DNA of 62,805 nt, from the NCBI GenBank assembly GCA_900551895.1, contig URXX01000010.1, positions 1-62,805 on the forward strand. Reading direction: 5' to 3'. The notes under the pieces were generated by a model, which did no database searches, had not been told where the DNA came from, and saw only the letters and a list, made by a program, of their open reading frames with translations. The position numbers and the translations under genes were made by a program. Below are positions 1 through 9,677 of the stretch, one piece after another. Position 1 is the stretch's first letter, and each line of letters opens with the position of its first letter. The DNA is from an uncultured Lachnospiraceae bacterium. GTDB taxonomy: Bacteria; Bacillota; Clostridia; Lachnospirales; Lachnospiraceae.

Positions 1-77
1 AATTATATAGAGAAAATCGGGAAAAAGGAAGCTGCCGCTTCACGATTTACTAATCGTTAAAGCGACAGCCCCTTTTT
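1..77. repeat. Left copy of 77-base terminal inverted repeat, containing the murA terminator
   Basis: Bases 1-77 are the exact reverse complement of 62729-62805; the match stops at base 78. Inside lies a hairpin (gctgccgctt at 31-40 pairing with aagcgacagc, one mismatch, extended by an inner acgatt/aatcgt stem). Read on the minus strand it is followed by a T-run, so it should terminate murA transcription. The same sequence terminates yaaL at the other end. Confidence 0.9.
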
Positions 78-79
78 CT

Positions 80-1372
80 CTAACCCACTTTAAATTTAAA
101 TTTTTGAATTTCTTTTTCGCTTGCAACTCTCTCGATTACACCGCCAAGACTTCTTAACTTTTCTTCAAATCTTTCATATCCTCTTTGGATATAAACAATA
201 TCGTCCACGATTGTAATTCCCTCTGCCGCAAGACCTGCTATGCAAAGTGCCGCTCCCGCTCTTAAATCCGGTGCGCTCACTCTCGCTCCCGAGAATTTCT
301 CCACACCTTCAATCGTAGCAGAGTTGCCTTCCACTTTAATATTCGCACCCATTCTTGCCAATTCATCTAAATACTTAAAGCGATTTTCAAAAATGCTTTC
401 TGTAATCGTACTTGTCCCTGAACATAATGCCAATGTCACGCCCATCTGCGGCTGCATATCTGTCGGAAATCCCGGATATGGCAATGTTTTTACCTGTGTA
501 TGTTTCAATCTTCCCTTAGAAACAACGCGTACTGCATCGTCAAACTCTTCCACTTCACAGCCGATTTCTACTAATTTTGCCGTAGTTGCCTCCAAATGTT
601 TCGGAATAACATTCATAACCGTGATATCTCCTCTTGTCGCTGCCGCCGCCATCATAAATGTTCCCGCTTCTATCTGATCCGGAATAATAGAATATTCCGT
701 CTTATGAAGTTTCGGAACCCCTTTAATCTTGATTACATCTGTTCCTGCACCTCTGATATTCGCACCCATGCTATTCAAAAAGTTCGCAACGTCTACAACG
801 TGAGGCTCTTTCGCCACATTTTCCATAATCGTTGTTCCCTCAGCCATGGCTGCCGCCATCATCACATTAATTGTCGCTCCTACACTTACAACGTCAAAAT
901 AAAGATGTGTTCCCTTCAACTGTTCTGCTTCAGCAATAATCTTTCCATGTTCAATAACAACATCTGCTCCGATTGCCTTAAACCCTTTCAAATGCTGGTC
1001 TATCGGTCTGCTGCCGATATTGCATCCCCCCGGAAGAGCAACTTCCGCCTTGTTGTATTTGCCAAGCAATGCACCTAAAAGATAGTATGATGCACGGATT
1101 TTCTTAATATAATCGTATTCGATACTGAAATCTCTTACACCGCTTCCGTTAATCTTCACTGTATGGCGGTCAATTCTTTGGATTGTCGCACCGATTCCTG
1201 ACATCGCCTCCAACAATACGTTAATATCGTTTACGTCAGGTAAATTATCAATTGTTACTGTTTCATCTGTCATAATTGCAGCCGCAAGTATTGCAAGCGC
1301 CGCATTCTTAGCACCACCGATTTGTACCTCCCCAACCAGCGGTGTGCCTCCCTTTATAATATATTGCTCCAT
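80..1372 (-). CDS. murA: UDP-N-acetylglucosamine 1-carboxyvinyltransferase
   Basis: This is the enolpyruvyl transferase that adds phosphoenolpyruvate to UDP-GlcNAc, the first committed step of peptidoglycan precursor synthesis in the cytosol. The 430 residues match the family length. The N-terminal GGAKNAAL motif supplies Lys22 and Asn23. The active-site loop GGCNIGSRP carries the catalytic Cys117, the residue alkylated by fosfomycin in this family. The ATG is preceded by GAGGTG on the minus strand. In Bacillus a murA copy also lies downstream of the atp operon; here about 7.8 kb of other genes separate them. The gene is monocistronic: a terminator follows at once and another ends the gene upstream of it. 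Confidence 0.97.
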   Translation of the reverse strand: MEQYIIKGGTPLVGEVQIGGAKNAALAILAAAIMTDETVTIDNLPDVNDINVLLEAMSGIGATIQRIDRHTVKINGSGVRDFSIEYDYIKKIRASYYLLGALLGKYNKAEVALPGGCNIGSRPIDQHLKGFKAIGADVVIEHGKIIAEAEQLKGTHLYFDVVSVGATINVMMAAAMAEGTTIMENVAKEPHVVDVANFLNSMGANIRGAGTDVIKIKGVPKLHKTEYSIIPDQIEAGTFMMAAAATRGDITVMNVIPKHLEATTAKLVEIGCEVEEFDDAVRVVSKGRLKHTQVKTLPYPGFPTDMQPQMGVTLALCSGTSTITESIFENRFKYLDELARMGANIKVEGNSATIEGVEKFSGARVSAPDLRAGAALCIAGLAAEGITIVDDIVYIQRGYERFEEKLRSLGGVIERVASEKEIQKFKFKVG

Positions 1373-1524
1373 ATTGCACCTCGATTACTGGATATTTATT
1401 CCTGTTTCTATGTTAATTTTCTTATCATCTAGTTCTTTTCTAAATTTAAGCATAGTATGTTTTTATTATAACACAAAATCCTTATTTGTAAAATCTTTTT
1501 CAAGATGAAAGAAAAAAGAAATTC

Positions 1525-1570
1525 GACAGTAATCTCCATAACTCCCCCTCGATTACTGTCTTTCTTTTTT
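1525..1570 (-). terminator. Bidirectional rho-independent terminator
   Basis: A perfect 10-bp stem (gacagtaatc at 1525-1534 with gattactgtc at 1551-1560) is flanked by T-rich sequence on both strands. It ends the minus-strand gene at 1602-2003. The rest of 1373-1601 should hold the murA promoter, but no convincing -35/-10 pair was picked out. Confidence 0.8.
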
Positions 1571-1601
1571 ATTCTATCACACCATATACTAATCGTCCAT
1601 A

Positions 1602-2003
1602 TCAATAAAATCTTCTTCTCCTTCTCCTGCGTTCATTTCTTCTCTTCATCAGTTCATTTAATAACAAAACTTCTACGATGTCCTTAACATTTCCCCGATT
1701 ATCTCTTCTTTTCTGTTGCATTTCCAATTCATCTTCTATATCCTCTCTTCTGTCCATCGCCTCCACCCGCTCACAAATACGATTACACATCAGCCGTATA
1801 CCAAGCATATCGGGATATTCATCATAAATCATACTTCCCTCATATTCCATTCTCTCACACTCGTCTTCCACAAACGGAAGTATTCGTTTTACTGCATTCG
1901 GATACAAACTTTGCATATATTCCATATCCTGTCTCTCTTTTCTTTCATCGTCATATTCAAAAGGCATAGGATATGCCATATAATAAGGTAATTTATAATC
2001 CAT
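1602..2003 (-). CDS. Conserved hypothetical protein with arginine-rich tail
   Basis: This is a 133-residue, highly charged cytosolic protein beginning MDYKLPYYMAYPMP and ending in a run of arginines (RRRRRRRFY). No signal peptide or membrane segment is visible. The pattern of an aromatic N-terminus, an acidic middle (VEDECERMEYEGSMIYDEYP) and a basic tail resembles hypothetical proteins I recall in Lachnospiraceae; no function is known to me. An upstream in-frame GTG would add six residues, but GGAGGG lies ten bases before the ATG at 2003, which favours the shorter form. The basic tail could bind nucleic acid, but that is only a guess. Confidence 0.75.
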   Translation of the reverse strand: MDYKLPYYMAYPMPFEYDDERKERQDMEYMQSLYPNAVKRILPFVEDECERMEYEGSMIYDEYPDMLGIRLMCNRICERVEAMDRREDIEDELEMQQKRRDNRGNVKDIVEVLLLNELMKRRNERRRRRRRFY

Positions 2004-2299
2004 TACTCTTCTTCCCTCCACACTTTATCTACTGTATTATATGTTTTTTGAAAAAAATCGTGAGTCTGCGGTGTTGCGTTTTCATTTGGAAATGTGATAT
2101 ACTGACTTCACTCATAGAAATTCTTTCTATCAAACAGCCACTCGGCTAATCCTGAGGATTTCCCTCAAATTTACCAACAAATTTATCAAAATGTTTGCAC
2201 GAAGCGTCTTGTCGGAACTTCCTTTTTTGCGTATACTTTATATATACGATTTTCCTTTATTTCTGCAGGATACTTCCATGCAAATCGAAAGGAGTATTT

Positions 2300-3166
2300 A
2301 TGTCAGAAAAAGAAAACCGCGAAATCAAAAACAGTGTATTTGTAGATTTATTTTTTGCAGATGAGTCGGCAGAAGAAAACGATATTTCACTTTTCAACGC
2401 CCTCCACGATAAACCTCTGCCGCAAGGAACTGTCATAAGAAGATTTAAGGTGGATTCCACCGTATACATGAATTTTCAAAACGATATTTCCTTTGATGTA
2501 GACGGAAAGATTTTCGTATTCGGAGAACATCAGTCTACGATAAACGAAAATATGCCTCTACGCAGTCTTTTATATATCGGGCGGGCATATGAACAACTGA
2601 TTGCCATTCGTGACCGATATAAGAAAAAACGCGTCCCTCTCCCAACACCCGAATTTTATACATTCTATAATGGAAAAGAAAAATGGGATAAGGAAACGGT
2701 ATTACGATTATCGGATTCTTATATCACACAAAATTTAGATAGTATGCTTGATTTAAAAGTGAAAGTGATTAACATCAACCCAAATGAGCATCACGAAATT
2801 TTAGAACGTTGTCAGGTTCTTAAAGAGTACAGCCTGTTTATTGAAACGATAGAAAAGTACCGCCAACTGAATGTAGATGAACCTTACAAAAAGGCTATTC
2901 GGGAATGTATTGATAAGGGAATTCTTGCCGGCTATTTAAAACGCAAAGGAAGCGAGGTTATAAATATGTTGACAGCAGAATATGACTATGAAACGGATAT
3001 GGAAGTGCAGAAAGAAGAAGCCTTTGAAAGTGGCGAAGAATTTGGCAAGTATCGGTTAAACCAACTATACGCCAAATTAGTAAAACTCAATAGAAATGAG
3101 GATATGCTAAAAGCGATACAAGATGAGGAATATCGCGAAAAATTATTTAAAGAATTAGAATTGTAA
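2300..3166 (+). CDS. Rpn family recombination-promoting nuclease / PD-(D/E)XK transposase-like protein
   Basis: The 288-residue protein has the core of the Rpn/PD-(D/E)XK nuclease family: an N-terminal region ending in NDISFDVDGKIFVFGEHQS, where the Asp and the GEHQ (E-x-Q) residues match the metal-binding nuclease core. A helical charged C-terminus follows, as in the many paralogues of Clostridia. Proteins of this family are DNA endonucleases that promote RecA-independent recombination in E. coli. The start at 2300 has GAAAGGAG five bases upstream; a 35-residue upstream extension has no ribosome site. It is one of the few plus-strand genes and stands alone. Confidence 0.85.
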   Translation: MSEKENREIKNSVFVDLFFADESAEENDISLFNALHDKPLPQGTVIRRFKVDSTVYMNFQNDISFDVDGKIFVFGEHQSTINENMPLRSLLYIGRAYEQLIAIRDRYKKKRVPLPTPEFYTFYNGKEKWDKETVLRLSDSYITQNLDSMLDLKVKVININPNEHHEILERCQVLKEYSLFIETIEKYRQLNVDEPYKKAIRECIDKGILAGYLKRKGSEVINMLTAEYDYETDMEVQKEEAFESGEEFGKYRLNQLYAKLVKLNRNEDMLKAIQDEEYREKLFKELEL

Positions 3167-3191
3167 TTCATTAGTAACAACTTTCCTCCAA

Positions 3192-3225
3192 TATAAAAAC
3201 AGGGACTTCAATCCCTGTTTTTATA
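3192..3225. terminator. Bidirectional terminator between convergent genes
   Basis: A 14-bp perfect stem (tataaaaacaggga / tccctgtttttata, loop cttcaa) has A and T runs built into its arms, so it can stop both the plus-strand Rpn gene and the minus-strand beta-galactosidase gene. Confidence 0.9.
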
Positions 3226-3232
3226 TTCATCA

Positions 3233-6200
3233 CTATTTATCTTCTTTTCTTCTATTCTTCACTGCAACAATTCCTGCTGCCGAAACCGACAGTGCAAGAA
3301 CAAATCCAAACGGCGTTTGTGTATCCCCTGTTTTTACAGGTTCGCTCTCATTCGGTTTTGTAGTTGTATTTACATTTGTATTTTCATTTACATTCGGCTT
3401 ATCTGTTCCGTTTTCTCCTTCCGGAACTTTTGCAGGTTTCTTTTGCAACTCTTCCATTGCACTTTGAAGATTTTTCATTGCACTATTTACATCTTCCTGA
3501 CTTGCGTTCTTATCCGCATTTACTCTCTGTGCCTCCGCAAATGCCTCCGCAAATGTTTTCCATGTTTCCACCGTATAATCTGCTTCCACTTTTTTCTCTG
3601 CCTCCGCGATTACAGACTGTAATTCTGTCTTGTCCGCTTCCACAAACTCAGGTTCTTTCTCTTTCAGATTATTCATTGCCTCCTGAAGAACTTTTGTTGC
3701 ATTATCCACTTCTGTCTGCTCTGCGTTCTTATCCGCATTTATTCTCTGTGCCTCCGCAAGTGCATCTGCAAATGTTTTCCATGTTTCCGCCGTATAATCT
3801 GCTTCCACTTTTTCTTCTGCCTCTGCGATTACAGACTGCAATTCTGTCTTATCCGCTTTCACTTTAGGTTTTACATATAATTTCGCATCAGCCCAGTCTA
3901 CACAGTCATCATTTTTATTTTCCACTTCATCGGCAACGAGAATTAATTTGTTTACATCGCTGACATCTAAATTGACAAATTTTGCCTCATCTGCCTGTTT
4001 GATTACACCTGACTCATAAAGCATATTTTCTTCTGCAACTTCTTCCTTGTAAATAAAGAATTTTGCACCGTCACGTCCCGTCTTTCCCGACTTGATATAG
4101 TCAATGCCTAACCATGTCTGGAAATATTTTTCCGTTCCTTCAACCTTACTTAAATCATACGTAATCTGAGCGTTTGTATTTGCACTCAATCCTTTTGTAA
4201 ATGTTGTCTGTACGCCGTCAATTTTCATACTGATATCCGTTGTGGATTTGTCTGTTCCTGTGTCCGCCTTATTAATGTGAACACCTCCCCATCCGGATTC
4301 GGCATTTTCATACTTTAATACCTGATAGCCTTCGCCCTCTTCCATAGCGCCTTCAACACCGTTCCCGGTCAGATAATATGTATCTAATTTCAACATATCT
4401 TCTCCAACCGTTACTTCTGCTGTTGCCTGAACGCCGGAACCGTCTTTTGCTGTTGCTTTCAATGTTGCCACACCGTTTCCAAGTGCGCGTACTTTTCCGG
4501 TTTCATCTACTTTAAGCACTTCTATATTAGAACTTTCAAATGTCACACTCTTATCCGTAGCATTTTCCGGTTCCGCCTTTGCCTGTAATGTAAATGTATC
4601 GCCCGCATTTACTTTTTCCGGAATGCCTTTCAGCGTAAGTTTTGTTACAGGTACATTTTCCGGTTTTTCTCCCGCAAGTTCTTTTAATAATTTCAAATCA
4701 TTTTCTGAAAGTTTCCCGTCATTGTCCAAATCTCCTGCACGAAGATAAAGAACTTCCGCTTCCTCGCCTGCAAGGTAAGATTCCATTTTTTCTATATCTG
4801 CTGACGTAACAAGTCCGTCCGCACTTCCGTCAATATCTCCGCTGACTGCCAATGTCAGGGTATCTTTGATTGTTCCGTTGACTGTAAGCGTTAATTTATA
4901 TCCTGTCGCTGCCGGAGAGGTATCTGACTGTTCTCCTCCCATCGCCTCAGCCATTGTAATTTTCGCACCGTCAATTTCTTTGAACATCTTTTTCAGTTCT
5001 CCTGCCGTTGTGCCGGAAGCGATACCGTACAGAATATTATTTTCTCTGTCCATTTTTGCCTGTGCATCTTCTTTTAGTTCAAAACGGTCTTCCTTTTGTT
5101 CCCCATTATCTTTTACAAGTTTCGGCTCGCCCCATGTAACCATATCATGTCCATTGTCCTTGAGCATATCGGCATATAACATAACCTCTTTTGCCCCTTT
5201 AACATCAATGTCAAAATAATGGGCATCCTGTTTATGTTTTAATACTTTTGAACGTTCCACTTCTTTTCCGTCAACATAGACTGCAAGTTCCACACCGTCT
5301 TTCGACCTGTCTTTATGACAGTCAATTCCTCCGTATACTTGAAGTCTTGAAGCATTCAAACCTGAAATATCAAAATATAATTTAGACTCTGCATTTACAC
5401 CATATCCTGTTGCAAATGTTTTTCTCTTTCCGTCTACCCAAAGGTCGAGAGCAGTTCCGCCATTATCCTCGTTTACATGAATTCCGGCATAACCCGATGT
5501 ACTTCTAGCCGTGTCATATCCTACATCCGTCAAAAGAATTTCTTTGCTCACTTCCATTTGAATTGTGTATGTTCTGCTATATCCGTTTTTAGCGGTTGCT
5601 TTTACTGTTGCCGTTCCCGGAATCGCCTCCGCCTGTGTAATTTCAACTTTTACATCTTCTGACACCGCCTCTGCCGTTACTTTCGGAACTTCTCCTTCCA
5701 TGCCGTAAGCGTCATAAGTATAAGAAGTCACTTCATTATTGAAGTTTGGAAGGTCTTTTCCTCCTACCTGAATTCCTTTCAGAAGAGTTGTTTCATCTTT
5801 TACGGTTACTTTACTTTCCTCTATCATCTGCTCTTTCGTTTCTCCTGAAAGTGCTTTCAAATGATATGTGTATGAATATGTCTGCGAACTTGGAAGCCTG
5901 TATTTAGAAAGAGTTGCCGGACCACAACTTGCCGTTCCAAGTCCCATTTGTGCGTAATCGATTGTAACAACCGTATTTTTTGTTCCCTCTAACTGATACG
6001 GGTGACCTGCTTTGTCCAAATCTTCCTGTGTATAATGTAATGCACTCATCTCAAGAAGGTGGTCTGTCGCATCAACAAGCAACCCATTTCCGTCTTTATC
6101 CGCCAAAGCCATAAAACGAACGTCTGTCTTGTTTCCCGTTTCCTGCGGATATACGAAATTTACAAACTGATCTTTTACCGTACTTTCGTAAACGCCTACG

Positions 6201-9106
6201 TCATATCCTGTTTTACGGTCACTGTAACTGTCCGCTTCCCCGCGTCCGTACCATGTCATATTTTCCAGACTGCCGTCCAACTGTACTCTGTTTCCTACAC
6301 GGAGTAAATCTCCCATTTGATTTGAAGGAATTAACGTACTCTTCACGAAAATATCCCCTGAAGAGTAAATCGTATAAGTCAGACTGTCTTTAGAGTCTGA
6401 GCAATTTGTCAATGTGCGGTCGATTGTCACATAAATTGCTTTCTCGGTTTTTGTCACCTGAACAGCATCTACTTTTGCATTTTCGTTCGCTTTCTTCCAG
6501 TTCGCATCTACAGCCTCTTTTTTATCGTTGTCTGTGTATGCTCTCCAGTAGTTTGGAAGCAAATCTTCCGCAATCATTTCTTTTCCGTTTACTTCAAAAG
6601 AAGAAAGACTTCCTTTTTCTTTGTTAAATGTAACTGACCAGTCATCTTGTTTTACAGTCACTTCTTTTTTTGTTTCCTTTACCGCCGAGTCTGCAAATGC
6701 TTTCATTGCCGATGTATCCAATCCTCTGTCTGCCGCCTCTTTTTCAAAATTCAAATCGAATTGTGCTTCCGCAACAACATCTCCTGCTTTACCCCAACTC
6801 GTATCTGCTTTTGTCACGAATTGAATATGTAAAAAATATTCATCTCCCTCTTTTGCATCTGTCGGAACAGTATAAGGAATTTTCACTTCTTTTGTTGTAA
6901 GCGGAGCAATGTTCACATCTGTGATTTCTCCGTTCTGTACAGATATTCCGTCTTTTTCCAGACTCCAGAGCATTTTATATTCATTTGCGTTTGTATCCGT
7001 ATACTCATTGCTGATAGAAATCGTCTGTTCTTTTTCGTCTGCCATTTTCATCTGAAGCGCCTGATAAATACGTTTTACTTCATATGCTTCCGGCTGTAAT
7101 GTACGGTCTGCGGAAATAATACCGTTTACGCAGAAATCTGCGTTTCCTGATTTCCATGACGCATATTCTCCTTTATTCCAGTCACCGTCATATCCCCAGT
7201 ATGTTGTTTTTCCGTCCCATTTACCGTCTTTTATTACAGGTGTGTTAAATGTCTGGTCTACCCAATCCCAAATGAAACCGCCCTGCAAAATACCGTATTT
7301 TCTTATTTTTTCCCAGTAATCAATCATTCCGCCGCCACTGTTTCCCATTGTGTGCAGATATTCGCACATAATGTACGGCTTTGTATAATTTGTTTTGATT
7401 TTATCAATTTCAGGGTACATATTTGATTCTACATCTACACCCTCATTTGCATTCCAACCTTGATAGTGTACAACACGGGTATCGTCATTATTTTGGAAAT
7501 AATCAATTTCTTTCTGAAGAGAGTCCCCTGTACCCGTTTCATTTCCCGGTGACCACATAATTACGCTCGGATAGTTTTTGTCACGTTCAAGCATATTGAT
7601 TGCACGGTCTTCCGCTGCTTCCACATATCCCGAAAGGCTGCCCGGAACATTGTACTGGCTTCTACCGTTATGTGATTCCACATTTGCCTCGTCCATAACG
7701 TAAAGTCCGTATTTGTCACACAGTTCATAAAACACAGGATCGTTCGGATAGTGAGATGTACGAACTGCATTGATGTTCAATGATTTCATCAGTTCAATTT
7801 CTTTTCTCATGTCCGCTTCCGTCAGATAACGACCTGTCTCCGCATCATTCTCATGGCGGTTTACACCGTATAATGTGATAACCTGCCCGTTCACACGAAG
7901 TCTTGCATTATTCGTTCCCTTATCTGTAATCTCTACTTCACGGAAACCGACTTTTGTTGATGTAATCTCCTTTTCCTGTCCGTCCTTTTCCAACACAAGT
8001 ACAAGACTGTATAAATTCGGATGCTCCGCCGTCCATTTTTTCGGATTTGTAATCTGTCCCGACAGTTTAACAGTCATCTCTTTTTTCTCTCCAAAAGATG
8101 CCTCCGCAGTGAGAGGTGTGTTTGTCACAAGATTTCCCGCGGCATCATAAAGATACCCTTTCACACTGTAGCCGTCCTTTTTACCGTCAAAATTTCTCAA
8201 ATCCACGTCTACATTTAATGTTGCATTTTCATATTTTTCATCTAAATCTGTCACAACCGTGAAATCTCTGATTTCTGTCTGCTCTTTTGCCGTCATGTAA
8301 ACATCGCGGAAAATTCCGGCAAGTCTTAAGAAATCCTGATTTTCAATGTAGCTTCCGTCACACCAGCGATACACTTCTACTGTAATTACATTTTCATTTC
8401 CCTTTGAAAAATCGAGAGCATCCGTAATATTAAACTCATTTCTTGTGAAACTGTCCTCAGAATATCCAATGTATTTTCCATTTACCCAAAGGTACATTGC
8501 AGATTCCACACCTTCAAAGTTTAAGAAAATTTCTTTGCCTTCCCAACTCGGATCTATTGTAAATGTTTTTCGGTAAGTTCCAACCGGATTGCATTCCTCA
8601 GGAGCCTGACCGACTTTGTAATTTTTATAATTCTTTCCCTCCGCATTCATCCACGGATAATTCTGATTAGAATAGATAACCGGATCGTATTTGAAAGAAC
8701 CGTCCTTGTTCAAATACGTCTGCCAGTTTCTCGGAACAGTGATATTGTCCCAGTTACTGTCATCATAATCTTTTTTGTTGAAATTTTTGTCTTTTGCCGC
8801 AATACGCTCAGAAGGTTTTACTGCCCAACTGAATTTCCAATCATCACCGTTTAATAACTGATAATAACTTGAAGACTTCTTATCGGCTTTCTTCGCTTCT
8901 TCCACATTATCATATCTGTAAAATGTGGCACGGGCTTTCTCCCTGTTCACTTGGAATATACCCGGATTGTTTGTCCACTCTCTTGTGTCCGTTTCTGCCG
9001 CCAAAACGTTCAGCATATCTCCGCCAAGTCCCTCAAACCCTGACAAAACTGAGCCTAGAATAAGCGTCCCTGCCAAGAGAGTTGAAATTAACTGTTTTTT
9101 CCTCAT
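3233..9106 (-). CDS. Secreted, cell-wall-anchored GH2 beta-galactosidase with CBM-like modules
   Basis: This 1957-residue exo-beta-galactosidase is probably displayed on the cell surface. Domains in order: signal peptide (1-37); LacZ-type sugar-binding and Ig-like domains; TIM barrel with acid/base Glu in SPGNETG (about 523) and nucleophile Glu in IMCEYLHTM (about 582); beta-galactosidase small chain (about 830-1130); NPCBM-like module (about 1190-1325); dockerin-like calcium motif GDLDNDGKLSENDLKLL (about 1420-1480); Big_2 Ig-like domain (about 1485-1568); second NPCBM-like module (about 1570-1745); two FIVAR repeats (about 1747-1892). The C-terminus has PVKTGD, a membrane helix and KNRRKEDK, a non-canonical sortase signal. 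The start at 9106 has AAAGGAG; a longer TTG-start frame would run into atpC and hide the signal peptide. The likely substrates are host or milk galactosides. Confidence 0.93.
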   Translation of the reverse strand: MRKKQLISTLLAGTLILGSVLSGFEGLGGDMLNVLAAETDTREWTNNPGIFQVNREKARATFYRYDNVEEAKKADKKSSSYYQLLNGDDWKFSWAVKPSERIAAKDKNFNKKDYDDSNWDNITVPRNWQTYLNKDGSFKYDPVIYSNQNYPWMNAEGKNYKNYKVGQAPEECNPVGTYRKTFTIDPSWEGKEIFLNFEGVESAMYLWVNGKYIGYSEDSFTRNEFNITDALDFSKGNENVITVEVYRWCDGSYIENQDFLRLAGIFRDVYMTAKEQTEIRDFTVVTDLDEKYENATLNVDVDLRNFDGKKDGYSVKGYLYDAAGNLVTNTPLTAEASFGEKKEMTVKLSGQITNPKKWTAEHPNLYSLVLVLEKDGQEKEITSTKVGFREVEITDKGTNNARLRVNGQVITLYGVNRHENDAETGRYLTEADMRKEIELMKSLNINAVRTSHYPNDPVFYELCDKYGLYVMDEANVESHNGRSQYNVPGSLSGYVEAAEDRAINMLERDKNYPSVIMWSPGNETGTGDSLQKEIDYFQNNDDTRVVHYQGWNANEGVDVESNMYPEIDKIKTNYTKPYIMCEYLHTMGNSGGGMIDYWEKIRKYGILQGGFIWDWVDQTFNTPVIKDGKWDGKTTYWGYDGDWNKGEYASWKSGNADFCVNGIISADRTLQPEAYEVKRIYQALQMKMADEKEQTISISNEYTDTNANEYKMLWSLEKDGISVQNGEITDVNIAPLTTKEVKIPYTVPTDAKEGDEYFLHIQFVTKADTSWGKAGDVVAEAQFDLNFEKEAADRGLDTSAMKAFADSAVKETKKEVTVKQDDWSVTFNKEKGSLSSFEVNGKEMIAEDLLPNYWRAYTDNDKKEAVDANWKKANENAKVDAVQVTKTEKAIYVTIDRTLTNCSDSKDSLTYTIYSSGDIFVKSTLIPSNQMGDLLRVGNRVQLDGSLENMTWYGRGEADSYSDRKTGYDVGVYESTVKDQFVNFVYPQETGNKTDVRFMALADKDGNGLLVDATDHLLEMSALHYTQEDLDKAGHPYQLEGTKNTVVTIDYAQMGLGTASCGPATLSKYRLPSSQTYSYTYHLKALSGETKEQMIEESKVTVKDETTLLKGIQVGGKDLPNFNNEVTSYTYDAYGMEGEVPKVTAEAVSEDVKVEITQAEAIPGTATVKATAKNGYSRTYTIQMEVSKEILLTDVGYDTARSTSGYAGIHVNEDNGGTALDLWVDGKRKTFATGYGVNAESKLYFDISGLNASRLQVYGGIDCHKDRSKDGVELAVYVDGKEVERSKVLKHKQDAHYFDIDVKGAKEVMLYADMLKDNGHDMVTWGEPKLVKDNGEQKEDRFELKEDAQAKMDRENNILYGIASGTTAGELKKMFKEIDGAKITMAEAMGGEQSDTSPAATGYKLTLTVNGTIKDTLTLAVSGDIDGSADGLVTSADIEKMESYLAGEEAEVLYLRAGDLDNDGKLSENDLKLLKELAGEKPENVPVTKLTLKGIPEKVNAGDTFTLQAKAEPENATDKSVTFESSNIEVLKVDETGKVRALGNGVATLKATAKDGSGVQATAEVTVGEDMLKLDTYYLTGNGVEGAMEEGEGYQVLKYENAESGWGGVHINKADTGTDKSTTDISMKIDGVQTTFTKGLSANTNAQITYDLSKVEGTEKYFQTWLGIDYIKSGKTGRDGAKFFIYKEEVAEENMLYESGVIKQADEAKFVNLDVSDVNKLILVADEVENKNDDCVDWADAKLYVKPKVKADKTELQSVIAEAEEKVEADYTAETWKTFADALAEAQRINADKNAEQTEVDNATKVLQEAMNNLKEKEPEFVEADKTELQSVIAEAEKKVEADYTVETWKTFAEAFAEAQRVNADKNASQEDVNSAMKNLQSAMEELQKKPAKVPEGENGTDKPNVNENTNVNTTTKPNESEPVKTGDTQTPFGFVLALSVSAAGIVAVKNRRKEDK
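3430..3870 (-). repeat. Two near-identical FIVAR-coding repeats of about 215 bases
   Basis: Within the beta-galactosidase gene two consecutive segments encode almost the same roughly 72-residue helical FIVAR module (both beginning ADKTELQSVIAEAE). They sit between the second NPCBM-like module and the wall anchor and probably act as a spacer. Confidence 0.85.
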
Positions 9107-9141
9107 GTCTTTACTCCTTTCATTTACAATTATTTGATTAA

Positions 9142-9171
9142 AGTATATTCCTCTGATATTCTGCGTTTCAA
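9142..9171 (-). promoter_or_regulatory. Predicted promoter of the beta-galactosidase gene
   Basis: On the minus strand TTGAAA (9166-9171) and TATACT (9142-9147) are separated by 18 bases, about 35 bases upstream of the start codon. No convincing catabolite-response (cre) box was seen. Confidence 0.5.
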
Positions 9172-9210
9172 TACATTTTTTTACGAAAAAAGTTCGATTT
9201 TCTACACAAA

Positions 9211-9250
9211 AAAATTGATGCCCCAACATTTCTGTCAAAACATCAATTTT
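9211..9250 (-). terminator. Terminator of the atp operon
   Basis: A 10-bp perfect stem (aaaattgatg at 9211-9220 with catcaatttt at 9241-9250) lies just after atpC. On the minus strand it is followed by TTT-rich sequence, separating the atp operon from the beta-galactosidase gene. Confidence 0.75.
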
Positions 9251-9263
9251 CTTATTCTTTATT

Positions 9264-9665
9264 CTATTTTGCACCCTTAATTCGAGCCATCGCTCTCTTA
9301 AGCGCCGCTTCCGCACGGGCAACGTCAATCGAATCGCTTTTGCTGTTCAGACGCTCCTCCGCACGTTTCTTTGCTTCCTCCGCACGGGCAACATCAATCT
9401 CTTCCGGCCACTGTGCGTCTTCTGCAAGAACGGTAATCTTTTCCTGAAGAATTTCCAAAAATCCTCCGAGAATAACCGCCTTTTTCACTTCCGCTCCCTG
9501 ATGAATTTTCATTACGCAAGGCTCTAAAATAGTTGTCAGCGGAATATGATTTTTATAAACTCCCATTTCTCCCTCTACGGATACAAATTCAAGGAAAGTC
9601 GCCTCTCCCTCATAAAATATCTCGTCAGGGGAAATAATTCTCAATTCAAATACATTATCTGCCAT
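9264..9665 (-). CDS. atpC: ATP synthase F1 epsilon subunit
   Basis: This is the epsilon subunit of the F1 central stalk (133 residues). It has the N-terminal beta-sandwich (FELRIISPDEIFYEGEA, VEGEMGVYKNHIPL) and a C-terminal helical hairpin rich in Ala, Glu and Arg (VARAEEAKKRAEERL). It couples rotation to catalysis and can inhibit ATP hydrolysis. The start at 9665 lies behind AGGAGGTG; a GTG three codons earlier overlaps the ribosome site. It is the last gene of the operon, 12 bases after atpD. Confidence 0.96.
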   Translation of the reverse strand: MADNVFELRIISPDEIFYEGEATFLEFVSVEGEMGVYKNHIPLTTILEPCVMKIHQGAEVKKAVILGGFLEILQEKITVLAEDAQWPEEIDVARAEEAKKRAEERLNSKSDSIDVARAEAALKRAMARIKGAK

Positions 9666-9677
9666 AGGAAACACCTC

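Noticed and set aside
9107..9328. Upstream TTG-start extension of the beta-galactosidase frame
   Set aside because: It overlaps atpC, lacks a ribosome site and would bury the signal peptide; the ATG at 9106 has AAAGGAG.
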